A stretch of 64,000 nt of DNA from Paenibacillus arenosi. GTDB lineage: Bacteria; Bacillota; Bacilli; Paenibacillales; Paenibacillaceae. Shown piece by piece: positions 25,237 to 33,881 of the stretch (positions are counted from its first letter, which is position 1; each line of letters begins with the position of its first letter). The position numbers were made by a program, and so were the translations under genes. The notes under the pieces are model-generated. The model searched no databases. It was not told the DNA's origin and saw nothing but the letters and a program-made list of their open reading frames with translations. The stretch lies in contig NZ_JACYTN010000002.1 in assembly GCF_014841135.1 (NCBI RefSeq), positions 248,001 through 312,000 on the forward strand, given 5' to 3'.

Positions 25237-25265
25237 TTGACACGATACATTTTGTATCATAAAGT
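25237..25265 (+). promoter_or_regulatory. Promoter of the XRE gene with a palindromic operator in the spacer
   Basis: TTGACA (25237-25242) and TAAAGT (25260-25265) are 17 bp apart. The spacer contains a perfect palindrome GATACATTTTGTATC (25244-25258), which would let a bound repressor block polymerase. Autoregulation by the XRE product is likely. Confidence 0.75.
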
Positions 25266-25328
25266 ACAACTATCAGCTACATCATTCACCATATCTGACT
25301 AATCTAATAAACGAAGGAGTATTCCCAT

Positions 25329-25652
25329 ATGACGATCGGAGAAAGATTGCGTCGCCTGCGCATTTCTCGCAAACTATCGCAAGAGGAAGTAGCAAGATAT
25401 ATTGGCGTGACGCGTTCGGCATACAGCCATTACGAAATAAACAGCCGACAGCCTGTGTATGATACAGTTCGTAAACTTTCGAATCTATTTGACGTATCCA
25501 TTGACTATCTTATAAACTCCGACCTGCAAGATCACGAGCCCCAAGAAACAAAAAGACTGCTTCAACTATGGCAAGCCATGGATGAGCAGTCACGAGAGCA
25601 AACTCTTCATATGATGCAACATGCTATGAAACAATCAAATTCAAAATTATAA
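25329..25652 (+). CDS. XRE-family transcriptional regulator
   Basis: A 107-residue regulator with a lambda-Cro/SinR-like helix-turn-helix in residues 1-65 (IGERLRRLRISRKLSQEEVARYIGVTRSAYSHYE) and the ISIDYLL-type end of the domain, followed by a short C-terminal helix for dimerisation. It has only the DNA-binding part plus a helix, with no ligand domain. The ATG at 25329 follows AAGGAG. The palindrome inside its promoter is the likely operator. It is convergent with, and overlaps by six bases, the histidine kinase gene. Confidence 0.9.
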   Translation: MTIGERLRRLRISRKLSQEEVARYIGVTRSAYSHYEINSRQPVYDTVRKLSNLFDVSIDYLINSDLQDHEPQETKRLLQLWQAMDEQSREQTLHMMQHAMKQSNSKL

Positions 25653-27746
25653 GTCATATACAGGAAGTTCGATATGAAAAGTACTTCCTTGCCCATATGC
25701 ACTTTGTGCCCATATTCGACCATGATGTAGTTCTACAATTTCTTTGGCAATCGACAACCCTAATCCACTACCACCTACAGCAGAATTGCGAGATTTATCT
25801 TTTTTGTAGAAGCGATCAAAAATATAGGGCAAGTCTTCTGGATCAATCCCAACCCCTGTGTCGTTAATTGACATATGTATACAAGATTTAGATACAACAT
25901 ATTGAAAGCGTATGCTTATCTTTCCTCCGGTCGGGGTGAATTTAACGGCATTATATATTATATTATCCAAAACTTGTGTCATTCTATCCAAGTCCATTCT
26001 AAGATTCAAACTTACCGGAGGGGCATCTCGATACGTTAAATTGTAACAAGCAAACATCAGTCCCCTTGCACGCAATTCTAATTCATATTGTTCTTCAATA
26101 TGAGAAATGAAGCGCTCCAAACGCACATCTACCATTTCTACGTTGACCTGGCGAGCCTCCAACTTAGATAATTCGAACAAATCCTCAATCAAATGATTCA
26201 AGCTATTAATTTTGTTAAGCATAAGTTTTACATATTTCTTTTGTTCGTCAGGTTCAACAATAACGTCGTCGTAGAGTGCTTCCAAATATCCTCTTATTAA
26301 CGTCATCGGAGTTCGTAAGTCATGAGATATATTCGATAACAAATGTCTGCGTGAGCGTTCCATCCGTTCCAACTCATCATTTTTGGATTCTAAACTTTCA
26401 TTCATCCGCACCAACTCTGAAGTACGGTGTTCAATCCTCGTTTCAAGGCCAGCATTTAACTCTCGTAATTCGAAGTAGAGCGATTCTACATCCCCCATTG
26501 CCTTTGAAATACGTCTAGATAGCATTAGAGATTGTATAAGTACACAAATAACAAGCCCAAATGGAGCCAAATCCCGAATAGGGGCAAACCCTTGGTAGTA
26601 TAAAATATCATTAAAAATAAACACTGCAAAAATAATAAATCCTAATAAGGTGATCGTGGCACCAGTCCGCTGACTCTGGATAGCACGAACCGTAACGATA
26701 ATGGAGAACACGACAGCAAAAACGATATAGATTTGATATAGAATAAGAATTGATGTGAATAATAATGGTGATAGCGTCAAAGTAATGAGTAAAAATAGAA
26801 TACCAATGCCTATCAAAGTGAAGTAGAATTTTTGAAGTGATTCTTCCTTAAATAAATAATGAACAAAGCTGACACCCGCCATTACAGCGATCGTAATTAG
26901 ACAGTAATCTAATCTTATGACCCCAGTCCATCGATACCATGAAGTCCAATACATAAGCATCACATCGCCTAGAGTAAGCATTCTTACAGCAATAGCGAGG
27001 CATAGCAATCCAAAAAAGAATGTAAACTTTTCTCTTCGCCTTCCCAAGAACATACCGAACTGATACAACCCGATAATAAATAGACATCCAAAAATAAGCG
27101 AATCCTTGGCTGTCTCCAGTTTGCTTTTACGAGTCATTTGATTTACAGTACCAATCTCTGGTGCGGCAGAAATCCCGCCCTTATAATGTGCAAAGTTTGC
27201 TACTTGGATAACGAGGTCCAATTTGTCTTTTGGTGCAGGAATCATAATTAAACGATTTCTAAAAGAAGGGACTGCTGCATCAGCGTTATTTGCCACTACA
27301 CCTTCTCTTATGTACAGCTTGCCATTGACCCAAATGTTATAGGAGCTAAATGCGCCAGGCATCCATAAGCCAAGAAGCACTTCAGATGATTTTTTAAAAA
27401 TTTGAACTCGATAGGTTGCATAGCCTGTACCGCTAAGCGGAACCCCGTTCAATTCAACTTGATTCCACAACTTCGGGACAGATACATAATGCTGATCTTT
27501 GCCTGGAGCAAACATTTCTGGTGTACGCAGCTCATTCCAATTGAACTCCCACTTTCCGTTAAGCGTAACAGCCCCGTCTTTTTCAAAATTCCAATTTCGC
27601 AAATTCAATACACCATATTGCACTTGTGGTGCAATCTTGGATTGTGAAATATCTCCAATAAGTTGAATTACTATGATAACTAATACTGCTAATGCTACAA
27701 ATGCATGAAAGGATAGCTTTTTGATGCGAAAACACCCCCAGTACAC
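25647..27746 (-). CDS. 7TMR-DISM sensor histidine kinase
   Basis: A membrane kinase of about 699 residues. After a first membrane segment (14-31) comes an extracellular beta-sandwich of the 7TMR-DISMED type (about 45-205, LNGKWEFNWNEL). Seven membrane segments (215-410), a coiled coil (415-465), HisKA with phosphorylatable His475 (SNISHDLRTP) and a HATPase domain (DNIIYNAVKF, NDTGVGI, GSGLGLSIAKEI) follow. It should phosphorylate the divergently encoded regulator. The start is unclear: GTG 27746 directly follows an in-frame TAA and has no good ribosome site, while GGGGG lies inside the coding frame before an ATC codon. Confidence 0.93.
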   Translation of the reverse strand: MYWGCFRIKKLSFHAFVALAVLVIIVIQLIGDISQSKIAPQVQYGVLNLRNWNFEKDGAVTLNGKWEFNWNELRTPEMFAPGKDQHYVSVPKLWNQVELNGVPLSGTGYATYRVQIFKKSSEVLLGLWMPGAFSSYNIWVNGKLYIREGVVANNADAAVPSFRNRLIMIPAPKDKLDLVIQVANFAHYKGGISAAPEIGTVNQMTRKSKLETAKDSLIFGCLFIIGLYQFGMFLGRRREKFTFFFGLLCLAIAVRMLTLGDVMLMYWTSWYRWTGVIRLDYCLITIAVMAGVSFVHYLFKEESLQKFYFTLIGIGILFLLITLTLSPLLFTSILILYQIYIVFAVVFSIIVTVRAIQSQRTGATITLLGFIIFAVFIFNDILYYQGFAPIRDLAPFGLVICVLIQSLMLSRRISKAMGDVESLYFELRELNAGLETRIEHRTSELVRMNESLESKNDELERMERSRRHLLSNISHDLRTPMTLIRGYLEALYDDVIVEPDEQKKYVKLMLNKINSLNHLIEDLFELSKLEARQVNVEMVDVRLERFISHIEEQYELELRARGLMFACYNLTYRDAPPVSLNLRMDLDRMTQVLDNIIYNAVKFTPTGGKISIRFQYVVSKSCIHMSINDTGVGIDPEDLPYIFDRFYKKDKSRNSAVGGSGLGLSIAKEIVELHHGRIWAQSAYGQGSTFHIELPVYDL

Positions 27747-27808
27747 TTACTAACTGCCATATATAAATTCCTGCTTGGCTTATTCGACAAATACCCTCAC
27801 TTACTGAG

Positions 27809-27838
27809 TTGTCATCTTCTACCATTGTTCGCTATAAT
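27809..27838 (+). promoter_or_regulatory. Promoter of the response regulator gene
   Basis: TTGTCA (27809-27814) and TATAAT (27833-27838) with an 18-bp spacer; the start codon follows 26 bases later. Confidence 0.7.
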
Positions 27839-27864
27839 ATGAGATGTGGAGGTGAATAGCCAAG

Positions 27865-28560
27865 ATGAGTGCTGCCAGAATACTTGTAGTAGATGATGAA
27901 ACTGAGATTACAGAGCTAATCTCCTTGTATTTAAGACGGGAGGGATTTCAAGTCGTAGTTGCAGACAACGGCTATGATGCACTGCAGCTCGTTGGTGAAG
28001 TGAAACCCGATCTTATTATACTTGATATTCTACTAAAATCATTAGATGGGATTGAAGTTTGTAAAGAAATTAGAAAAACTTCAAATGTCCCCGTCCTTTT
28101 CATCAGTTGTAAAAGCGATGATGTTGATATTATTTTGGGCCTAACTATTGGCGGAGATGACTACATAACGAAACCATTCAGTCCGAGCCAATTAGTTGCA
28201 CGCGTAAAGGCGCATCTTCGACGTACGACTTTGCATAAATCAGCAGAAAACAACACGCTGCTAGCCTATCCCGGCTTAGAGATCGATCTTAATAGTCACA
28301 CCGTCAAAACAAATGGACGTCTTATCTCTCTGTCATCTAAAGAATTCGATCTGCTTTCACACCTAGCTCAGACCCCAAATAAAGTATTTCGCTTGGAGCA
28401 ATTGTACCAGCTAATTTGGAATTCTGAAAGCTTTGGTGATACAAGAACATTAATGGTTCATATCAGTAATCTTCGCAAAAAAATAGAACCCGATCCCACC
28501 AACCCGCGATATATTGTAACGGTAAGAGGCGTAGGCTACAAATTCCTTGCGAATGAGTAG
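27865..28560 (+). CDS. OmpR/PhoB-family response regulator
   Basis: A 231-residue regulator. The receiver domain (1-120) has acidic pocket DDE at 10-12, phosphoacceptor Asp54 and Lys in TKPF. A C-terminal winged helix (135-229) follows, with the SSKEFDLLSHL start and RTLMVHISNLRKKIEPDP recognition helix and the VRGVGYKF end. The residue usually Ser/Thr in the switch is in FISCKS. It is divergent from the 7TMR-DISM kinase, its presumed partner. The ATG at 27865 follows GGAGG. Confidence 0.95.
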   Translation: MSAARILVVDDETEITELISLYLRREGFQVVVADNGYDALQLVGEVKPDLIILDILLKSLDGIEVCKEIRKTSNVPVLFISCKSDDVDIILGLTIGGDDYITKPFSPSQLVARVKAHLRRTTLHKSAENNTLLAYPGLEIDLNSHTVKTNGRLISLSSKEFDLLSHLAQTPNKVFRLEQLYQLIWNSESFGDTRTLMVHISNLRKKIEPDPTNPRYIVTVRGVGYKFLANE

Positions 28561-28670
28561 CTTTTTTATCTATGTCTCACCTTTCCTTATCTCACAGTAG
28601 AATGAACCCCTTCTTTTGTAGTACAATAAGATTTAGTGATTTTTTTGATGACAAGGAAGGAAGACTGGAT

Positions 28671-29540
28671 ATGCTATACATGGAGCAAGATTGGAAAGAC
28701 TACGAATTAATAGATACTGGCAATGGTGAAAAATTGGAGCGCTGGGGCGATGTCGTTCTGCGTCGTCCAGATCCGCAAATCATATGGCCAATCTCTAATG
28801 AGAATCATCAATGGAAAAATGTACACGGACATTATTCTCGCAGTTCTTCTGGTGGCGGGCAATGGAATATGAAGAAACCCATCCCAGATCGCTGGTCGAT
28901 TCAATACCGTGATTTGAAGTTCCATATCAAGCCAACTAGCTTTAAACATACGGGACTATTCCCTGAACAAGCAGTAAACTGGGCATGGATGATGGACAAA
29001 ATAGCAAATGCGAATCGTCCCATTAAAGTGCTTAATTTGTTCGCTTATACGGGTGGAGCTACTTTAGCATGCGCTTCAGCAGGAGCAGAAGTATGTCATG
29101 TCGATGCAGCTAAAGGCATGGTTCAGTGGGCAAAAGAAAATGCTCAGCTATCTGGCCTTGCAGACCGTCCTATACGTTTTATTACGGATGATGTATTCAA
29201 GTTCGTACAACGTGAGCAACGTCGTGGCAATAAATATGATGCGATTATTATGGACCCGCCTTCTTATGGTCGTGGACCTAACGGTGAAACGTGGAAACTA
29301 GAAGAGAGTCTATATCCATTTTTGGAGTTCTGTACGACAATTATGTCGGACAACCCTTTGTTCATGTTAATTAACTCCTATACAACAGGGCTTTCCCCTA
29401 CTGTATTGGAAAATTTGTTAACATTGACGATGAAAAATCGTTACGAAGGCAATATTACTTGCGGTGAGATCGGTTTACCAATTACGAACTCTGGCATGGT
29501 TCTGCCTTGCGGCATATTAGGACGTTGGGAGTCATCTTAA
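28671..29540 (+). CDS. SAM-dependent methyltransferase (RlmI/RlmK-like)
   Basis: A 289-residue class I methyltransferase with SAM motif LNLFAYTGGATLACASAGA, acidic motif VCHVDAAKGMVQWAKEN and catalytic-region MDPPSYGRGP. This is the pattern of base methyltransferases acting on rRNA. The N-terminus is a short beta-region without a PUA domain. The start at 28671 follows GGAAGGAAG; a further in-frame ATG is at 28680. Its TAA overlaps the ATG of the next pseudouridine synthase gene, suggesting that both modify RNA. Confidence 0.85.
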   Translation: MLYMEQDWKDYELIDTGNGEKLERWGDVVLRRPDPQIIWPISNENHQWKNVHGHYSRSSSGGGQWNMKKPIPDRWSIQYRDLKFHIKPTSFKHTGLFPEQAVNWAWMMDKIANANRPIKVLNLFAYTGGATLACASAGAEVCHVDAAKGMVQWAKENAQLSGLADRPIRFITDDVFKFVQREQRRGNKYDAIIMDPPSYGRGPNGETWKLEESLYPFLEFCTTIMSDNPLFMLINSYTTGLSPTVLENLLTLTMKNRYEGNITCGEIGLPITNSGMVLPCGILGRWESS

Positions 29541-30232
29541 TGAGCGACTCCTACCCATCCATCCCCATTGTATTTGAGGATAATCATATACTAGTTGTAG
29601 AAAAGCCTGTGAACATATTGTCACAGGCTGATTCTACTCAAGATTTAGATATGCTTACCCTACTTAAGCACGATGTCAAAACTCGCTATAACAAGCCTGG
29701 TAATGTATACATGGGGCTTGTACATCGGCTAGATCGCCCTGTTGGTGGAGCTATGGTATTTGCTAAAACATCCAAAGCAGCTTCCCGCTTGTCCGATACC
29801 GTACGGAAGCATGAGCTAGACAAGCAATATCTCACGGTCGTTCACGGCCGTCCTGCCGCCCTATCTGGGAGCCTAACACACTATTTGTTGAAGGATACAC
29901 GCACAAATAACGTACGTGCTGTACCCGCTCATACGCCTGGAGCCAAAGAAGCTCGTTTGGACTATGAAGTTCTAGAGCACAAAGAAGGACTGTCCCTCAT
30001 ACGAATCCAGCTTCATACAGGCAGATCACATCAAATTAGAGTCCAAATGCAAACGATTGGCTGCCCGCTATACGGAGATCAACGATATGGTGCTAACGTG
30101 AACAAACCTGGCCAGCAAATTGCCTTGTGGTCTTACAAATTAGCATTCCCTCATCCTACATTGAAAGAACAGATGAGCTTCACTTGCAGCCCTCCACAAG
30201 TTTATCCGTGGGATATGTGGGATAATTTGTAG
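29540..30232 (+). CDS. RluA-family pseudouridine synthase
   Basis: A 230-residue enzyme that isomerises uridine in RNA. The catalytic motif is HRLDRPVGGAMVFAKTS (Asp in HRLDR), followed by LHTGRSHQIRVQM and LYGDQRYG, all RluA-class blocks. There is no S4 domain, so it is the short form. The start at 29540 uses the TAATG overlap with the methyltransferase stop; an upstream in-frame ATG at 29507 has no ribosome site. The RNA target cannot be predicted. Confidence 0.92.
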   Translation: MSDSYPSIPIVFEDNHILVVEKPVNILSQADSTQDLDMLTLLKHDVKTRYNKPGNVYMGLVHRLDRPVGGAMVFAKTSKAASRLSDTVRKHELDKQYLTVVHGRPAALSGSLTHYLLKDTRTNNVRAVPAHTPGAKEARLDYEVLEHKEGLSLIRIQLHTGRSHQIRVQMQTIGCPLYGDQRYGANVNKPGQQIALWSYKLAFPHPTLKEQMSFTCSPPQVYPWDMWDNL

Positions 30233-30327
30233 TGTTAATACACAATGATCATCATGGATACGAACAACTCCTGCAGACGCAGAACAATTCGTAAGCATGA
30301 TACGAGCGATACGAATATGTGCATAAT

Positions 30328-30378
30328 AGAATAGGTTGCCGCAGCTGCGCTTTTATCACAGCTGAGGCAACCTATTCT
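30328..30378 (+). terminator. Terminator after the RNA-modification pair
   Basis: AGAATAGGTTGCC and GGCAACCTATTCT form a perfect 13-base stem enclosing a second CAGCTG/CAGCTG pairing, followed by TTGTTTCTTT. The rest of the gap 30233-30516 shows nothing recognisable. Confidence 0.8.
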
Positions 30379-30516
30379 TTGTTTCTTTGAAGAAAGAGCA
30401 TGGTCAATTAATGTAACATAATTTCTTAAAAAATGATTGTTTATAGGTAAATCTGAAGACACATTAAGCTGATACATATATAAGAAATAGAGCCTCAAGT
30501 TACTATTCTAAGGATG

Positions 30517-31020
30517 TCAAATTGGATGATGTGCGGATTCAGCCAAAGAAGAAGCTGCGACACTTGTCAATTCTGCTTGTTGCTTCTTCGTCGTATTCGT
30601 GAGCTGATCGATTGGTGATTGAGTGAGCTTATGAAGTAATAACAACAATAGTTGCTGATTGTGTGCTGAAATTCGATTTAGCAGTTCATTCCAGTAAGAT
30701 TCACGTGCAGCTAAGCCTCTGTTCATCTCTTGTTCTCCAAATGAAGTTAAACTAACCCATACGATACGCCGATCTTCTTGATCACGCTCGCGGCTTATTA
30801 ATGCGTTCTTCTCCATGCGGTCCAACAATGTCGTTACAGCTGCTGCTGTCGTTTCTAAATAAGGAATTAATGCGGAAGGCTTCAGACGCTTATGTTCTGC
30901 CACCTTTTCCAACACAATAAGCTGACTGTCCGTCAAACTAGGGGCTAACGCCTCGTCCATAACGTTGCGATAATCTTTTGTTAATTTAGACCATACTTTC
31001 GCAAAATCGTGAGCATGCAT
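30517..31020 (-). CDS. MarR-family transcriptional regulator
   Basis: A 167-residue winged-helix regulator. LTDSQLIVLEKVAEHKRLKPSALIPYL and TTAAAVTTLLDRMEKNALISRERDQEDRRIVWV give the recognition helix and wing, including the DxR wing motif, and dimerisation helices lie at both ends. The ATG at 31020 has GAGGG upstream. The promoter carries an inverted repeat framing its -10, suggesting self-repression. The divergent neighbour is a 55-residue unknown protein. Confidence 0.92.
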   Translation of the reverse strand: MHAHDFAKVWSKLTKDYRNVMDEALAPSLTDSQLIVLEKVAEHKRLKPSALIPYLETTAAAVTTLLDRMEKNALISRERDQEDRRIVWVSLTSFGEQEMNRGLAARESYWNELLNRISAHNQQLLLLLLHKLTQSPIDQLTNTTKKQQAELTSVAASSLAESAHHPI

Positions 31021-31058
31021 CCGATCACCCTCTCCAACACTGTCCCGTACCTACAAAA

Positions 31059-31095
31059 ACAACTAAATTATACCACAGTTGTCATTCATGGTCAC
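31059..31095 (-). promoter_or_regulatory. marR promoter with inverted repeat around the -10
   Basis: On the minus strand GTGACC (31090-31095), 17 bp, then an extended -10 TGGTATAAT (TATAAT at 31067-31072). ACAACT (31059-31064) and AGTTGT (31077-31082) are inverted repeats flanking the -10, shaped like a MarR operator. Confidence 0.65.
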
Positions 31096-31236
31096 GTTCC
31101 CTTTCACATATGTTTACAAATGCTAAGAATGAGCGTGCTACACAATGTCAAACTTGTCATATCGTTCACACTGTGCCTAATACCTTCATACAATAAAGTA
31201 GGCAATCTCATTTCTGAAAATGAAAGGAGCATGAGG

Positions 31237-31404
31237 ATGGATACGTGGAAGCTGGAATTATTCAACCGTGCAGTTCATGCCGGCATTATAAAAGACCCAC
31301 AATGGCAAGACCGATTGGATGAACCGGTACCACTGTGGGTCGTGTTGGAGTTAACGATGAAATTAAATGAACTGATAAACCCGCCTCATAAACCTTATGA
31401 CTGA
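31237..31404 (+). CDS. Small 55-residue protein, function unknown
   Basis: A short protein beginning MDTWKLELFNRAVHAGII with the conserved-looking phrase EPVPLWVVLELTMKLNE. It has no signal peptide or membrane segment. The ATG at 31237 is seven bases after AAAGGAG, and an earlier ATG at 31231 is too close to that site. It is divergent from marR and ends 12 bp before the convergent parC stop. I know no family for it; the ribosome site and composition support a real gene. Confidence 0.6.
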   Translation: MDTWKLELFNRAVHAGIIKDPQWQDRLDEPVPLWVVLELTMKLNELINPPHKPYD

Positions 31405-31416
31405 TCCAGCGTCGTT

Positions 31417-33867
31417 CTATGCATGCTGAGGAGGATGGAGCGCAAATAAATCGACTATCTGCTCATCCTTCTCCAATGGAAGCAATGCTTTACCTATCGA
31501 CTTTCTATCCATGAGTGGAGCCCGTTCGGTTAACACGGATAGCGTACGTCCACTATCAGTTAATGCGAAAATCGGATAAGCTTCCTTACTAAAGAAAGCA
31601 CCCATAATAGCAGAGCCGTTTGGCTTTACACGCTTCCCTTCCTTGAACTCAAAGCTAGCCATTCCTTTACCGCCTCGACCCTGCTGGACATAATCAAGCA
31701 GCAAAGAACGCTTGCCCCAGCCCAAATCGGTCAAGATCGTAATTTCCCCTTCATCTCCATGCACACTGAGCGCAGTAACAACACAATCCTCATCCTTCAG
31801 CTGTATGCCACGTACACCAGCAGCAGCTCGTCCCATTGGATTGATTTCATTTTCTGCAAAACGAATGGACATGCCTTGCTTGGTAACAAGAAGTAAATCA
31901 TTAGACATATCTGAACCATAAACTTGGATAATCTCATCTTGGTCAGCCACTTTACATGCAACAACTGCCGCGCTTCGATTCGTCTCATATTCTTTAAGCA
32001 ACGTTCGCTTTACTTGTCCTCGCTTCGTAACAAAAACGAGTGATTGTAATTCATCTTCAAACGACTTGACTGGAATTACGCCGACAACTCGATCCTCTTT
32101 GGCAATGGGAATCACGTTGACAATAGCAGTTCCATTATCTTTCCACTTGAACTCAGGCACAAGATGCACAGGTAGTGAGAAGTATTGACCTCGTTGTGTA
32201 AACAACAACAATCGATCAAGTGTATTCACTTCGAACACATGTCTAATTTGGTCCCCTTCCTTCACGCCGGAACCGTTCCATTCTCCACCTGAACGATTGA
32301 ATGAAAGCATACTAGTGCGCTTTACATATCCATCATTGGAAACCGTTACGATTACATCTTCTGAATTAACCATAACTTCAAGATTGACTTTGATTTCCTC
32401 AATCTCACCTTGTACAACAGAACGACGATCAATCCCATAGCGATTACGAATATCCGTCATTTCTTTCTTGATGACTTGTAACAGCTTTCGTTCGTTACTT
32501 AAAATAAGCTGGAGCTCTGCTACCTTTTTCTTAATCTCATCTAACTCTTTCGTTAATGATGTTAGTTCTAAATTCGTTAAACGATACAATTGGAGAGTTA
32601 AGATTGCGTCTGCTTGACGTTCCGTGAATCCGAATTGGTTAACGAGATTAAGTTGTGCATCTTGGCGATTTTTCGATGCTTTGATAGCTGCAATAACTTC
32701 GTCTAATATATTAAGCGCCTTTACTAGTCCCTCTAATACATGCGAACGATCCAACGCTTTATTCAAATCATATTGTGTACGCGCAGTTACCACATCGCGT
32801 TGATGTTGAATATAAGCCTTCAATATTTGAATAATGCCAAGCTGTTGTGGCGCCTTATTCACGATCGCAACCATATTGAAGTTGTAAGTAACTTGTAGAT
32901 CCGTCTTCTTGAACAAATAGTTCAAAATACCTTGCGCATCCGCTTCTTTCTTTAGCTCAACCACAATGCGCAATCCATCACGGCCACTCTCATCACGAAC
33001 TTCAGCAATGCCATCCACTTTCTTCTCTAAGCGAATGTTCTCCATCGCTGTAACAAGGCGCGACTTCACAACTTGATAAGGAATCTCCGTGATAACGATT
33101 TGTTGCTTGCTACCGCGCAAATCTTCAATCTCGGTCTTTGAGCGAATGTAAATTCGGCCTTTTCCAGTTCGATAAGCTTCCCGGATTCCTTCTTCACCCA
33201 TAATAATGCCTCCGGTTGGGAAGTCAGGACCTTGTACGATCTGCATCACTTCATCAAGTTCCATCGAAGGCTTATCGATCATCGCAACACAAGCATCAAT
33301 AATTTCACGCAAACTGTGCGTAGGTATCTCGGTAGCAAATCCAGAAGAAATACCGCTGACGCCATTCACAAGTAAATTTGGGAACCGTGCTGGGAGAACA
33401 GAAGGTTCTTCCGTTGTATTATCGAAGTTCGCTCTAAATAAAACGGTATCTTTTTCAATATCACGAAGCAGCTCGTTCGCAATTGGCGATAGTCTTGCCT
33501 CTGTATAACGCATTGCTGCTGCTGGATCGTCATCTAGGGAACCCCAGTTTCCATGCCCATCTACGAGTACATGAGACATTTTCCAAGGCTGTGCCATACG
33601 TACCATACCGTCATAAATAGATGAATCACCATGCGGATGATAATTACCCATTACATCACCGACGGTCTTTGCAGACTTACGATAAGGCTTATCTGATGTA
33701 TTACCAGAATCATACATCGCGAATAAAATACGTCGTTGAACTGGCTTCAAGCCATCCCTAACGTCAGGAATGGCTCTGTCTTGAATAATGTATTTGGAGT
33801 ATCTACCGAATCGGTCACCAACTACGTCTTCTAGAAACGCAGGCTTGAACTGTTCCGATACGCTCAT
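31417..33867 (-). CDS. parC: DNA topoisomerase IV subunit A
   Basis: The 816-residue breakage-reunion subunit decatenates daughter chromosomes together with ParE. The catalytic tyrosine is Tyr121 ([12 protein letters not shown]). The quinolone-pocket helix reads [17 protein letters not shown], with Ser intact and Asp where many ParC have Glu. The tower and coiled-coil regions follow to about residue 490. A C-terminal beta-pinwheel with repeats such as [16 protein letters not shown] and [12 protein letters not shown] makes it ParC rather than GyrA, as no GyrA-box was seen. It starts 14 bp after parE, with GAAGGG upstream. Confidence 0.96.
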   Translation of the reverse strand: MSVSEQFKPAFLEDVVGDRFGRYSKYIIQDRAIPDVRDGLKPVQRRILFAMYDSGNTSDKPYRKSAKTVGDVMGNYHPHGDSSIYDGMVRMAQPWKMSHVLVDGHGNWGSLDDDPAAAMRYTEARLSPIANELLRDIEKDTVLFRANFDNTTEEPSVLPARFPNLLVNGVSGISSGFATEIPTHSLREIIDACVAMIDKPSMELDEVMQIVQGPDFPTGGIIMGEEGIREAYRTGKGRIYIRSKTEIEDLRGSKQQIVITEIPYQVVKSRLVTAMENIRLEKKVDGIAEVRDESGRDGLRIVVELKKEADAQGILNYLFKKTDLQVTYNFNMVAIVNKAPQQLGIIQILKAYIQHQRDVVTARTQYDLNKALDRSHVLEGLVKALNILDEVIAAIKASKNRQDAQLNLVNQFGFTERQADAILTLQLYRLTNLELTSLTKELDEIKKKVAELQLILSNERKLLQVIKKEMTDIRNRYGIDRRSVVQGEIEEIKVNLEVMVNSEDVIVTVSNDGYVKRTSMLSFNRSGGEWNGSGVKEGDQIRHVFEVNTLDRLLLFTQRGQYFSLPVHLVPEFKWKDNGTAIVNVIPIAKEDRVVGVIPVKSFEDELQSLVFVTKRGQVKRTLLKEYETNRSAAVVACKVADQDEIIQVYGSDMSNDLLLVTKQGMSIRFAENEINPMGRAAAGVRGIQLKDEDCVVTALSVHGDEGEITILTDLGWGKRSLLLDYVQQGRGGKGMASFEFKEGKRVKPNGSAIMGAFFSKEAYPIFALTDSGRTLSVLTERAPLMDRKSIGKALLPLEKDEQIVDLFALHPPQHA

Positions 33868-33881
33868 CTCTAATCACCCTT

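Noticed and set aside
33590-33630. Asp in place of Glu in the ParC quinolone pocket as a resistance mutation
   Set aside because: Asp is the normal residue at the matching position in many GyrA proteins and may be natural here; the key Ser is intact.
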